This document shows, piece after piece, positions 6,594 through 13,376 of a stretch of DNA of 28,198 bases. The notes beneath the pieces are model-generated. The model was not told where the DNA came from. It saw only the letters and a list, made by a program, of their open reading frames with translations, and ran no database searches. Source of the DNA: a virus; the IMG/VR virus record IMGVR_UViG_3300035698_010569, positions 1 through 28,198 of that record; one strand, written 5' to 3'. Position numbers and translations under genes: made by a program. Each line of letters begins with the position of its first letter. The stretch's first letter is position 1.

Positions 6594-6672
6594 AGCGAGA
6601 TTGGTTGAGATATCACCTAGGGTAATGCGCAACTTAGGAAAGTCTTGTGGGGTTCGATTCCCTTCATCGCTA
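6594..6672 (+). ncRNA. tRNA-like cloverleaf (79 nt)
   Basis: The acceptor-like stem AGCGA (6594-6598)/TCGCT (6667-6671) is followed by discriminator-like A6672. TT fills positions 8-9 (6601-6602). D-like arm TGGT (6602-6605)/ATCA (6612-6615). Central arm CCTAG (6616-6620)/TTAGG (6634-6638) with a 13-base loop. T-arm GGGG/CCCT with canonical loop TTCGATT (6653-6659). Total length fits a tRNA, but the two inner acceptor pairs are mismatched and the central loop is too large for an anticodon loop. It is therefore a degenerate tRNA or a tRNA-like structure rather than an ordinary tRNA. Confidence 0.45.
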
Positions 6673-6674
6673 TT

Positions 6675-6772
6675 GCAAGGCAGGTATCGTTTTAGGCAAC
6701 GAAGCGAAAGGTAATATTACGGGTTATGAATTCTTGTTTTGATCTCCCACCTCCCTCTAAAACCTGTCTTGC
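6675..6772 (+). ncRNA. Structured RNA with a 16-bp long-range stem
   Basis: GCAAGGCAGG (6675-6684) pairs fully with CCTGTCTTGC (6763-6772), one G-U included. After a 5-base bulge, TTTTAG (6690-6695) pairs with CTAAAA (6757-6762). The enclosed 61 bases contain the dyad GTAATATTAC (6711-6720). It begins two bases after the tRNA-like element. No reading frame spans it. Its position between the terminase and portal genes invites comparison with packaging RNAs, but no homology to the phi29 pRNA is visible. Confidence 0.6.
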
Positions 6773-6775
6773 TCA

Positions 6776-6825
6776 TTTTCCTAGAATCAACTGCAAAGCT
6801 TAATTAGGAAAAAATCTTTGGATTC
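6776..6825 (+). ncRNA. Predicted H-type pseudoknot or two-state switch
   Basis: Stem 1 is TTTTCCTA (6776-6783)/TAGGAAAA (6805-6812). Stem 2 is GAATC (6784-6788) plus CAAAG (6794-6798) with CTTTGGATTC (6816-6825). The 5' strand of stem 2 lies in the loop of stem 1 and its 3' strand lies beyond, which is pseudoknot order; sterically they could instead be alternatives. All pairs are Watson-Crick. Bases 6826-6858 hold nothing I can name. Confidence 0.5.
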
Positions 6826-6858
6826 TCCTTAGGGACGGTTGGTGATTGCTTTTTCTTT

Positions 6859-6873
6859 AGATAGTGTTAAAAA
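6859..6873 (+). promoter_or_regulatory. Repeated 15-bp element upstream of portal
   Basis: AGATAGTGTTAAAAA is identical to 26813-26827 upstream of the lysis peptidase gene. In each case AGTGTTAAAAA lies 33 or 32 bases before the start codon. TTAAAAA is at a plausible TATA distance (about 25 bases) from the start codon, so this may be a late promoter or activator site. A partial copy, AGTGTTAAAAAGCCT, lies at 8885-8899. Confidence 0.45.
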
Positions 6874-6895
6874 GCCTAACTTCCTAGTTTAATGA

Positions 6896-8269
6896 ATGGT
6901 AGGCATTCTAGAGAGAGCAAAATCCTTTTTCTTTAAAGAAGGTGGAAAAGCATTCGTGCAAGTTCCAAAAGCAAGGTCATCTTCTTTAATCAGTGAAGAC
7001 CCAGAAGACAACGTAAGTCAAAGGGTTGAACAATTCAAAGTATTAAGACGAGCATATGACAGAGTTCCCTTAATTACTGCAATTATTGATGTTCAAGCAG
7101 ATCAAACTGTTCAAAAGTTCTTTTTTGTAGGTCCAAATGATAAAAAAATCACAGAATTTGCTGATAAAGTGAATTTAATGAGCTTTTTTCACAGAATGAC
7201 CAAATCTATGTTACTTTATGGCAATGCTTATGTAGAAGTTGTTAAAAGTAAGAAAGGCAAAGGTACTATTCAAGAACTCAAAATCATAAATCCTATCTGG
7301 ATGGATGTATGGAGGAAAAATACTGGTGATGTAATTGGATTCACACAAACAATCAAAGGTAAAGAGGCTGTCTTATGGGGTATGACTGGAAATCGTGAAG
7401 CAGATGCAAAATTCCCAAGAAGAATTAAATCTATTGATTCTATTGCACATTTCAAATATAATGTGTTAGGTTCAGAGAAATATGGGCGAAGTATCATAGC
7501 TCCAACTCTTGGACCTCTCCAAGCTAAGTTAGATGTAGAAATGGATCTAGCTAAAGTTATTCACAAATATGTAGCGCCACTTATCTGGGCAAAGGTTGGT
7601 AACGATTCGTTCCCAGCAAATTCAACAGCTGTTGGTGACATTTCAAATACACTTAACGATTTACAAGCTGAGTCTGAAGTTACAACTTCACATCTTGTTG
7701 ATTTACAAGTTCTAGATTTCAATTCTAAAGGTATGGATATTAAGACTCCAATTGAATATTTATCACAACAAATCATAACTGGTGGACAAACGCCTCCAGT
7801 ACTTCTAGGTATCGGTGGAGCTAACAAAGCAGATGCAGAAGTACAACTTAGAGCATTCGGTAGACATATCAAAGCTATTCAAAGAGAACTTAAATATGAA
7901 TTTGAAGATAACATTATTGTTAAACAAGGTTTAGGTACTGAGAAAGATAAACTGATATGGGAACGTTCAGAAGAAAGAGAATGGGAATCTGATGTAGATA
8001 TTCTTAGAGGTTTAGTTACTGATGGAGTTATCACTGCACAGAAAGCTAACGATTTGTTACCTGAAAGATTCAATGAGAAATTGCCAGAACCAGTAGACCC
8101 TATGGGAATGGATCCAAATGGTGTTCAAAAACCTAGACCCAACCAAATGAAAACTGATAAAGTTAAAGATAATCCAAAAGACCCAACTCTTACCACTAAA
8201 GATAAAAAAACTAATGGTGCTAGAGTCAATAAAACTGACAGGGAAATTCCTGTAATGAAGAAGAAATGA
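6896..8269 (+). CDS. Portal protein
   Basis: A 457-aa protein forming the dodecameric channel at the capsid vertex through which DNA passes. Typical portal features are seen: an N-terminal segment with YDRVPLITAIIDVQADQTVQ, a wing with LLYGNAYVEVVK, IINPIWMDVW and the HFKYN...YGRSIIAP region, and a central helix with GGQTPPVLLGIGG and a long following helix (KADAEVQLRAFGRHIKAIQ). The C-terminal 60 residues are Lys/Pro/Asp-rich and probably disordered. It follows the terminase genes, separated only by the structured-RNA locus, and is ATGA-coupled to the next gene. ATG 6896 is the only start that keeps the frame. Confidence 0.9.
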   Translation: MVGILERAKSFFFKEGGKAFVQVPKARSSSLISEDPEDNVSQRVEQFKVLRRAYDRVPLITAIIDVQADQTVQKFFFVGPNDKKITEFADKVNLMSFFHRMTKSMLLYGNAYVEVVKSKKGKGTIQELKIINPIWMDVWRKNTGDVIGFTQTIKGKEAVLWGMTGNREADAKFPRRIKSIDSIAHFKYNVLGSEKYGRSIIAPTLGPLQAKLDVEMDLAKVIHKYVAPLIWAKVGNDSFPANSTAVGDISNTLNDLQAESEVTTSHLVDLQVLDFNSKGMDIKTPIEYLSQQIITGGQTPPVLLGIGGANKADAEVQLRAFGRHIKAIQRELKYEFEDNIIVKQGLGTEKDKLIWERSEEREWESDVDILRGLVTDGVITAQKANDLLPERFNEKLPEPVDPMGMDPNGVQKPRPNQMKTDKVKDNPKDPTLTTKDKKTNGARVNKTDREIPVMKKK

Positions 8270-8466
8270 ACAATCTATTCAAAATTATAGTAGGAAGAGG
8301 TCACGAAGAACCCAAAGTTATGGAAATCGTAGACCAGAATGGTAATCATATTGGTGAGTATTGTGACAAGAGAGATTCACGAGACCATGAGAAACCATAT
8401 CATATAATTACTGAAGAGGCTAGAATTGATCCAGCAGGTCTTATCAATAGGGTGATGAAAAAATGA
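8266..8466 (+). CDS. Small hypothetical protein, 66 aa
   Basis: ATGA overlaps on both sides place it firmly in the portal operon. The sequence is polar, with several His and Cys residues, and a possible beta-hairpin (VMEIVDQNGNHIGEY). No recognised domain. A portal or packaging accessory is plausible from position alone. Confidence 0.55.
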   Translation: MNNLFKIIVGRGHEEPKVMEIVDQNGNHIGEYCDKRDSRDHEKPYHIITEEARIDPAGLINRVMKK

Positions 8467-8732
8467 TGATAAAATGTCCTATTTGTAAAGAGTATCATTC
8501 TGTTATGGATTATGATAAAGATGATTTTATATGTTCAAATTCTGGACCAACCCCTCATACTTTCAAAGGTGTTAAACCAACTGATATTCTTACAAGTGGT
8601 AATTATCCACAAAATTTTGCAAGTACAAGGGTTGATGAGATATTACCAGTTACACTTGTAGATTTGAAACCAGCTAGAAATAAAAGAGGAGACCCTGTAG
8701 GAAAAAGGATCAAGAAGTTACGAAGTATATGA
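8463..8732 (+). CDS. Zinc-ribbon-like small protein, possibly frameshift-extended
   Basis: An 89-aa protein with CPICKEYH (5-12) and a later Cys/His pair (C24, H32 region), probably one metal site. The C-terminus is basic (KPARNKRGDPVGKRIKKLR). The frame stops at 8730, but the +1 frame is open from 8701 to 8829 with coding-like composition, so the protein may be longer through a frameshift or sequence error. It lies between portal and protease, a usual place for small head genes. Confidence 0.55.
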   Translation: MMIKCPICKEYHSVMDYDKDDFICSNSGPTPHTFKGVKPTDILTSGNYPQNFASTRVDEILPVTLVDLKPARNKRGDPVGKRIKKLRSI

Positions 8733-8909
8733 TAATACTGTTGGTAGTGGTACATTAATAGCTGACACAGATGCTGTTAAAGTGCTTGGAACACAAGAAT
8801 TTGGAGCACCTTTCATGAAAACGACTTGAGAATCAGCAATGCAAAAGTAAGCGAATTGGATGGTAAGCTCCAGAAATTTTCGCAAGTGTTAAAAAGCCTG
8901 AAATCGTAG
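8701..8909 (+). other. Coding-like sequence without a start: frameshift extension or gene remnant
   Basis: The +1 frame relative to the zinc-ribbon gene reads 43 sense codons from 8701 to TGA 8827-8829, including SYEVYDNTVGSGTLIAD. Overlapping its end, a TTG at 8826 opens 27 codons to TAG 8907-8909 in the original frame (LRISNAKVSELDGKLQKFSQ), helix-like. Neither has an ATG start. This 219-base gap (8733-8951) thus looks like decayed or frameshifted coding DNA. Confidence 0.35.
8885..8899 (+). repeat. Third copy of the AGTGTTAAAAAG element
   Basis: AGTGTTAAAAAGCCT matches 6863-6877 exactly. Here it lies 67 bases before the protease start, farther than the 32-33 bases seen upstream of the portal and peptidase genes. 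It also falls inside the short TTG frame described above, so its role is uncertain. Confidence 0.4.
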
Positions 8910-8951
8910 ATTAGATATACCATTTACTTAGGCAAATAAAATAGGTGACAA

Positions 8952-9890
8952 ATGACAGACAGAATACTTGAAAACTTAGAATTTACATTTACTCCAGAAG
9001 TAATTGTAGAATCAGATAATTCTAAAGCTGGTTGGCTTAAAATCGGTGGAATTGCATTGAATGAATGCATTTCTAAAAATAATAATAAATATACTATTAA
9101 AAATATTCAAGAGAATGATGGTAGACAGTTCAAATGGTTGTTTGGTCATCCTAAAAAAGCTGAGAAACATGTTGTTGGTCTTGGTACTTTTAATGAAAAA
9201 GATAATATGCTTATTCACGAAGGAGAAATCCGTAACACTGCTGAACATCCAGATGTTGTTGAAGCAGTTAAAGATGGTTTCCTAAAACCTTCTATCCACG
9301 CAAGAGCAAGTAAAGTGCGTAGGAATAAAGAAGGTAATTATGAAATGGAAGGATTAAAAATAGATGGTGTTGGATTAGTAGCATTTCAAGGTGTTGGGAA
9401 AGCATCCATTGATTATGCAATAGCAGAATCTTTTAACAAGAAAATGAATGAATTGATTGAATCTTCTGAAGAAGGAGAAAACGAAGACAAACCAAAAGGT
9501 GATAATATGACAGAAGAAAAAAAACCAGAGGATGTTCAAGCAAAACCTTCTTCAGAAAAGAAGAAAGTAATGCCTGAAGAACCTAAAAAAGAAGAAAAGA
9601 AAGAAGTTAAAGAAGCTTCCGAACTTTCATTAGTTCTTGAAGAGATTAAATCTCTAAGAGCAGAAAACAAAGCTATCAAAGAATCAATTGAAACTAAAGC
9701 TGAAGCAAAACCCGTTCAGGAAGAAGCTAAAGATGAAGAAGAAGTTGCAGAATCTGTAGCAGTTGTTGAAGAAGGGAATGTTGAAAGTAAACAAGAAATT
9801 GTTGAACACGACAAACAGGGCTCATATGCTATTTCAGAATCAGCAGTGAGAGATTTTAATAAAGAGCTAAGAGACGCTCTTAGAGGATAG
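8952..9890 (+). CDS. Prohead maturation protease fused to scaffold region
   Basis: A 312-aa protein. The N-terminal domain resembles the T4 gp21-type prohead protease: a GHP motif with candidate catalytic His66, the serine-containing PSIHARAS (113-120; S114 or S120 the likely nucleophile), then LKIDGVGLVAFQGVGKASID (135-154). Residues 165-285 are highly charged, low-complexity helix rich in Glu and Lys, typical of an internal scaffold. It would cleave the scaffold and capsid N-termini during maturation. GGTGA (8944-8948) precedes ATG 8952. An internal start is annotated separately. Confidence 0.8.
   Translation: MTDRILENLEFTFTPEVIVESDNSKAGWLKIGGIALNECISKNNNKYTIKNIQENDGRQFKWLFGHPKKAEKHVVGLGTFNEKDNMLIHEGEIRNTAEHPDVVEAVKDGFLKPSIHARASKVRRNKEGNYEMEGLKIDGVGLVAFQGVGKASIDYAIAESFNKKMNELIESSEEGENEDKPKGDNMTEEKKPEDVQAKPSSEKKKVMPEEPKKEEKKEVKEASELSLVLEEIKSLRAENKAIKESIETKAEAKPVQEEAKDEEEVAESVAVVEEGNVESKQEIVEHDKQGSYAISESAVRDFNKELRDALRG
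9507..9890 (+). CDS. Nested scaffolding protein from an internal in-frame start
   Basis: Met186 of the protease gene (ATG 9507) is preceded by GGTGAT (9498-9503), the same GGTGA-type ribosome binding site and spacing used by several genes here (for example 8944, 9891, 12212). Initiation there would give a 127-aa product containing only the charged helical scaffold. Protease genes with nested scaffold genes are known from lambda (C/Nu3) and other tailed phages. Sequence supports the start; expression is inferred. Confidence 0.5.
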   Translation: MTEEKKPEDVQAKPSSEKKKVMPEEPKKEEKKEVKEASELSLVLEEIKSLRAENKAIKESIETKAEAKPVQEEAKDEEEVAESVAVVEEGNVESKQEIVEHDKQGSYAISESAVRDFNKELRDALRG

Positions 9891-9899
9891 GTGAAATAA

Positions 9900-10364
9900 A
9901 TGACACAAAACGCATTCGAACTATCTGATGAAGGAAGAACAATAACTATTCTGAATGATTCAGGTACAACTGCAATTTTAGCAGGAGACATAGTATACTC
10001 AGCAGCTAATGATGACGTACTAGGTGGAACTGCAGCATCAGCAAGAAACGCTTATGACGCAGGAGATATTAAAGGATTACCAATGAAATCTTTAGACACA
10101 GGTTACCAAAAGGTAATAGGTGTTGCATTACAAGACATTCCAGCAGATGGATATGGATCAATTGCAATGGAAGGGATTTTCATTACACCAACAGCAGAAA
10201 ACTCTGAAGCTGGAGACCCAGTTCAAGGTATGGAAGGTGCAGGTACAACTACAGTAATCGCAAACAAACTACAAGTTGCAGACAGTTTTGATCACAAAAT
10301 TGGACAAGCACTAACTGGTGGTTCAGCAGATGGTAAATATATCATCTGGAAATTAGCATTATAA
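9900..10364 (+). CDS. Capsid cement/decoration-like protein
   Basis: A 154-aa, Ala/Gly/Thr-rich beta protein with the repeating 'leave GD, get GVA' pattern of DUF2190-like capsid cement proteins: LAGDIVYSA (27-35), VIGVALQDIPADGYGSIAME (72-91), GDPV, and IGQALTGGSADGKYIIWKL near the end. These proteins bind the capsid surface or hinge points and stabilise it. It lies directly between protease and major capsid genes, as in many siphoviruses. GGTGA (9890-9894) precedes ATG 9900. Confidence 0.65.
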   Translation: MTQNAFELSDEGRTITILNDSGTTAILAGDIVYSAANDDVLGGTAASARNAYDAGDIKGLPMKSLDTGYQKVIGVALQDIPADGYGSIAMEGIFITPTAENSEAGDPVQGMEGAGTTTVIANKLQVADSFDHKIGQALTGGSADGKYIIWKLAL

Positions 10365-10378
10365 GGAGGATATGAAAA

Positions 10379-11257
10379 ATGCCAAGTCAAATACTAACAA
10401 GTGATAATGCAGATTTTGCAAGTGCAACAGCAGGTTCTGGTACTACATCACATCTAATCCCAAGAAAACTTCTGGGAGAAGTAATTAAAGCAGTAAGAAA
10501 GAAATTAGTACTTAGAGGATTATCAGCTAGATACTTCGGACCTTCAGCAATTCCAGGAAGAACATTAGTTATTCCTATGCAAAGTGAGATTACATCAGAC
10601 ACAGCTCTTCCAGTGGACAGAGTTGGAGAAGGTGGAGAAATCCCTATGGGACAAACTCAATTTGAAAACAAAACTCTAACACCTATCAAATACGGTGTAA
10701 GAATTGGTGTTTCACAAGAGATGCAAGAAGATGGAATCTTAGATTTACTATCTTACCACGCAGAACTTGCAGGATACGAATTTGCAGATAATGAGGAATC
10801 TCTTATTGTTTCACAACTAGACGCAGCAGCTACTGCTTCAGCTAACACTGTGTCAAACTCTAACGCAACACTTCCAATCTCCGACATTACTGCAAGTATG
10901 CAGCAATTAGAAGAAAAGAACTATATGCCAACACACATGATCGTTGGTGCAGAAGTTGCAAATGATTTAAGAAACATCGACACTTTTGTTGAAGCTGATA
11001 AATCAGGAGTTATGAACCCTACTAAAAGAATGATTGGAACTATTTTCGGTATGAAAGTAATTGTATCCAATAATGTTACAGCAACACTTGCTTACATTAT
11101 TGATGCTAACCACGCATTCATCATTGGGGAGAAAAGAGCTTTAACAACTAAGAAATATGCAGATGTTGCAAGAGATTCCGAGTATGTTGCTATTACTCAG
11201 AGATTTGCTACTGTTTATCTTAGAGCTGAAGCTGTTTCAGAAATCACAACAACTTAA
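10379..11257 (+). CDS. Major capsid protein, HK97 fold
   Basis: A 292-aa protein with HK97-family features: an N-arm and E-loop region (GRTLVIPMQSE, 60-70; EGGEIPMGQTQFE, 84-96), the spine helix region (SQEMQEDGILDLLSYHAEL, 112-130), and P/A-domain strands with MIVGAEVANDLRN (187-199), GTIFGMKVI (220-228) and IIDANHAFIIGEKR (240-253). No long prohead-core delta domain is present, consistent with a separate scaffold. A strong AAGGAGGA (10362-10370) precedes ATG 10379, the best ribosome binding site in the window. It is followed by a terminator hairpin, as expected for the most abundant product. A fragment paralogue lies at 2958. Confidence 0.9.
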   Translation: MPSQILTSDNADFASATAGSGTTSHLIPRKLLGEVIKAVRKKLVLRGLSARYFGPSAIPGRTLVIPMQSEITSDTALPVDRVGEGGEIPMGQTQFENKTLTPIKYGVRIGVSQEMQEDGILDLLSYHAELAGYEFADNEESLIVSQLDAAATASANTVSNSNATLPISDITASMQQLEEKNYMPTHMIVGAEVANDLRNIDTFVEADKSGVMNPTKRMIGTIFGMKVIVSNNVTATLAYIIDANHAFIIGEKRALTTKKYADVARDSEYVAITQRFATVYLRAEAVSEITTT

Positions 11258-11280
11258 GGTTGTTGCTTTTTTTATTTTTT
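11247..11280 (+). terminator. Hairpin plus poly-T terminator after the capsid gene
   Basis: CAACAAC (11247-11253) pairs with GTTGTTG (11259-11265) around loop TTAAG that contains the capsid stop codon. Then come C and T7-A-T runs. It resembles a bacterial intrinsic terminator; archaeal termination needs mainly the poly-T. A TATA-like TTTTAATATAATATAA (11284-11299) follows and may restart transcription. Confidence 0.65.
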
Positions 11281-11312
11281 TTATTTTAATATAATATAAC
11301 GGGTGAATAATA

Positions 11313-11525
11313 ATGGTTATGAATAATGGATGTAAAAACGGATTAAGTGGTGGACTTAGCGTAGACGGAGAAGCTTTCCCTGCAATTGAATCAGGTGTAG
11401 GAACTCCAGCACACTCAGCACCAAAAGGTACTGTTTATGTAGATTTGAACGCAACATTAGGAACTGCCTCTCATTTTAGAAATACTACTGGTGCTTCAGT
11501 TTGGGCAGCAATGAGTGATGATTAA
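11313..11525 (+). CDS. Small head-fibre-like protein, 70 aa
   Basis: A Gly/Ala/Thr-rich protein preceded by GGTGA (11302-11306). The stretch from GVGTPAHSAPKGTVYVDLNA onward, ending in FRNTTGASVWAAM, matches the short motif common in phage decoration and fibre proteins ('G.P.h.AP.GtlYv......yvnt.G..W'). It probably decorates the head or tail, given its place after the major capsid gene. It overlaps the next start. Confidence 0.55.
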   Translation: MVMNNGCKNGLSGGLSVDGEAFPAIESGVGTPAHSAPKGTVYVDLNATLGTASHFRNTTGASVWAAMSDD

Positions 11526-11820
11526 AGTGAAAGGTAAAGCACAATTGGAAGCTGATATTGCAAGATGGCAAGGTGTAAATAAATACATCGTTAAAGAAGC
11601 TAAACGGCAATTGAAAGAGTTGAAAGGCTCAAAACCAGTAAAGGAAAAAGGGAAGGTTAAGATTGAGAAATCTATACCTGTTCAAAAGAAAGATTATGAG
11701 AAGACTTTATTCGCAATGAATAAGGCAGAACAAGTTGATCTATTGAACGAATTAGGTGCAGAATCTATTCCTAAATGGGAAAAAGATAGAGTAAAGTTAA
11801 TAATCAAATTAATAAAATAA
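11518..11820 (+). CDS. Basic helical protein, 100 aa
   Basis: ATG 11518, overlapping the previous stop, is preferred to GTG 11515. The product is Lys-rich with a helical N-terminus and a central KPVKEKGKVKIEKSIP linker. Its C-terminal segment (LFAMNKAEQVDLLNELGAES) resembles a small helical (HeH/SAP-like) module often seen in phage head genes. A nucleic-acid-binding role is possible; no family is certain. Confidence 0.5.
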   Translation: MIKVKGKAQLEADIARWQGVNKYIVKEAKRQLKELKGSKPVKEKGKVKIEKSIPVQKKDYEKTLFAMNKAEQVDLLNELGAESIPKWEKDRVKLIIKLIK

Positions 11821-11842
11821 AAATAAAATACAGGTGTTTGAA

Positions 11843-12208
11843 ATGAATGATATGGTAGATATTACCCCTAGAGGGATTGACCCAAAAAGTACAGGTCAAG
11901 CTTTTATTAAAGCTGCAGTGTTTCAGGAAACTGAAATTAAACAAATCTTAGATAATCCAGCAGGATTAACAAAGGAAGGAATCAACGAAAAGATTGCTAT
12001 CTGGAAGAAATCTAATAATGGTCAGTGTAAGGCAAAGTATAATACTATGCTGAGAAAGTGTGCTAATATTAAGGAATCTGGTACTGAGATTGTTCCAATG
12101 AAAAGTGGAAGAAAAGTTAGATATATCATTCTCGCAAGAGATGCAAATGGTAAATCTACTTGGACTAAAGAAGATACTTCTTATGTTCTTAAGGAAGAAA
12201 AAAAATAA
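11843..12208 (+). CDS. Hypothetical protein, 121 aa
   Basis: ATG 11843 is preferred because GGTG (11833-11836) sits upstream; the in-frame GTG at 11834 would use the ribosome-binding bases as start. The protein is mixed alpha/beta and charged, with two Cys residues (around 57 and 68) and a C-terminal strand pair (GRKVRYIILARDANGKSTW). No family recognised. It is in the head-completion region. Confidence 0.55.
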   Translation: MNDMVDITPRGIDPKSTGQAFIKAAVFQETEIKQILDNPAGLTKEGINEKIAIWKKSNNGQCKAKYNTMLRKCANIKESGTEIVPMKSGRKVRYIILARDANGKSTWTKEDTSYVLKEEKK

Positions 12209-12222
12209 TAAGGTGATTAATT

Positions 12223-12369
12223 ATGGCAACAGGAGATGTAATTATTGTAGGTCCAACTACACCAGACAAATTAGATGCACTAATGGGTACTCAAGCAGTA
12301 GTTGCTGACAGTGTTACAATGTGTAGTATTTCTGGAAGTCAAGTATTGGTTATGATAATCAAAGCATAA
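12223..12369 (+). CDS. Small hypothetical protein, 48 aa
   Basis: A good GGTGAT (12212-12217) precedes ATG 12223. The product is hydrophobic/small-residue-rich (VIIVGPTTPDKLDALMGT and VLVMIIKA at the end). It is shorter than the usual ORF cutoff but has the same start signal as its neighbours. Function unknown; a head or neck accessory by position. Confidence 0.5.
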   Translation: MATGDVIIVGPTTPDKLDALMGTQAVVADSVTMCSISGSQVLVMIIKA

Positions 12370-12373
12370 GGGT

Positions 12374-12398
12374 TAGGCACTTTACGCCTACAATTTTT
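12374..12398 (+). terminator. Possible weak terminator hairpin
   Basis: TAGGC (12374-12378) pairs with GCCTA (12386-12390) around a 7-base loop, followed by CAA and five T residues. It lies between two genes of the same operon, so it may attenuate rather than end transcription. Confidence 0.3.
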
Positions 12399-12420
12399 GA
12401 TTGACAAGAGGTAGATTTGA

Positions 12421-12612
12421 ATGAAATGGATTCTAAATATTAAAAAAGGTACAACAGTAAATCATCCACTATTAGGTAAGATAGAAGGTGGAGTAGCTCA
12501 AGAAATAGATGAAGAGTATATACCCCAAGTAAAAAATCTAATCAACATTGTGGTATTTGATGAAGTTGTTCACAATAAAGAAAGTGTTAAAAAGGATATA
12601 ACCGAGGAATAG
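12421..12612 (+). CDS. Small hypothetical protein, 63 aa
   Basis: ATG 12421 follows GAGGT (12409-12413). The product reads as a small beta protein (MKWILNIKKGTTVNHPLLGK) with an acidic C-terminus, similar in character to phage proteins of the connector region that cap or decorate strands, but no family is recognised. Four bases separate it from the next start. Confidence 0.5.
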   Translation: MKWILNIKKGTTVNHPLLGKIEGGVAQEIDEEYIPQVKNLINIVVFDEVVHNKESVKKDITEE

Positions 12613-12615
12613 ATT

Positions 12616-12963
12616 ATGACAGTTACAATAGCACAGATTTCAGCAGATACAGGTGAGATTTATGATGCAGTTGATGGTGGAACTACAGCAGTGGCTTCAA
12701 TTATTACAAGGGCTACAGATTTTGCAACAGCAGCAGGTTCTGCAGAAGATACAATCGTTAGACCTTTAGCAGACGCAATGGTCGTTACACAAGTTATGGG
12801 TGGGGTTGATTCAGTAAACAAAACAATTGGATCACTTTCAGTTGGTCAGAAGGATATGAGGTCAATGCACAGTAACTTTATGGCTGAAGCAAAGAAATCA
12901 GCAATAATCAAGGGGATATCTCTTGACGGATATAAAATCCTGATGGATGATTCAGCACAATGA
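12616..12963 (+). CDS. Hypothetical head-tail region protein, 115 aa
   Basis: An Ala/Thr/Asp-rich protein, probably helical in the middle (AVASIITRATDFATAAGSAE) with a C-terminal helix (FMAEAKKSAIIKGISLDG). Its place just before the stopper-like and terminator-like genes corresponds to the adaptor (gp15/gp6-like) slot of siphoviruses, which is suggestive only. It ends in an ATGA overlap with the next gene. Confidence 0.5.
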   Translation: MTVTIAQISADTGEIYDAVDGGTTAVASIITRATDFATAAGSAEDTIVRPLADAMVVTQVMGGVDSVNKTIGSLSVGQKDMRSMHSNFMAEAKKSAIIKGISLDGYKILMDDSAQ

Positions 12964-13352
12964 CTGTAGGAACTTCATTGAGAAGTGCAGCTAGAAAACT
13001 TATTCAAGATTTCGGTAACAATGGTTCACTTTACACTTATTCAACAGCAACCAAAGCTAGTAATTATGAAGGTGATGTAACAGTTTCCAGTTGGGGAACA
13101 GCAACTGCAGTACTAATGGTTGATGGAGACCTTGTAAAAGATGTACTAACTTTATCTGATCAAGGTATTGAAACTTTAGGTTCAGATGTTAAAGCTGTAA
13201 GAGATGATACAACGATTGCAGTTAATGATAGATTAACTATGCATTCAGAAGATTTCAAAGTTACACAAGTTAAACCAATTTATATTAATCAAAATGTTCT
13301 GGTCGTCCAGTTCATTTCATTTGAAAAAGTGACAGATACAACCAATTGGTAA
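12960..13352 (+). CDS. Putative head-tail stopper
   Basis: A 130-aa, mainly beta protein starting in an ATGA overlap. An N-terminal helix (SLRSAARKLIQDFG) is followed by strands and a C-terminal 'KVTQVKPIYINQNVLVVQFI' pattern resembling the beta-barrel of SPP1 gp16-like connectors (Ala-rich helix, then 'd.l......y.V..v.p......vl..'). Such proteins close the head after packaging. Order (before tail terminator-like and gp10-like genes) agrees. The similarity is of pattern, not of clear motif. Confidence 0.5.
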   Translation: MTVGTSLRSAARKLIQDFGNNGSLYTYSTATKASNYEGDVTVSSWGTATAVLMVDGDLVKDVLTLSDQGIETLGSDVKAVRDDTTIAVNDRLTMHSEDFKVTQVKPIYINQNVLVVQFISFEKVTDTTNW

Positions 13353-13353
13353 A

Positions 13354-13376
13354 TGTCACTAATGACAATAATGTCA
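13354..13376 (+). promoter_or_regulatory. 23-bp TGTCA-triplet element, intergenic copy
   Basis: TGTCA-CTAA-TGACA-ATAA-TGTCA begins one base after the preceding stop codon. The first 14 bases are identical to the 6568 copy and the spacing is the same. It sits in the only gap of this gene run, 17 bases before the next start. It may be an operator, or an RNA element forming one of two alternative 5-bp hairpins. Confidence 0.5.

Noticed and set aside
6594-6672. Ordinary tRNA gene
   Set aside because: No normal 7-base anticodon loop and mismatched inner acceptor pairs; kept only as a tRNA-like element.
12105-12308. 67-aa + strand ORF
   Set aside because: Out of frame with two better supported genes (11843-12208 and 12223-12369), both with GGTG-type start signals.
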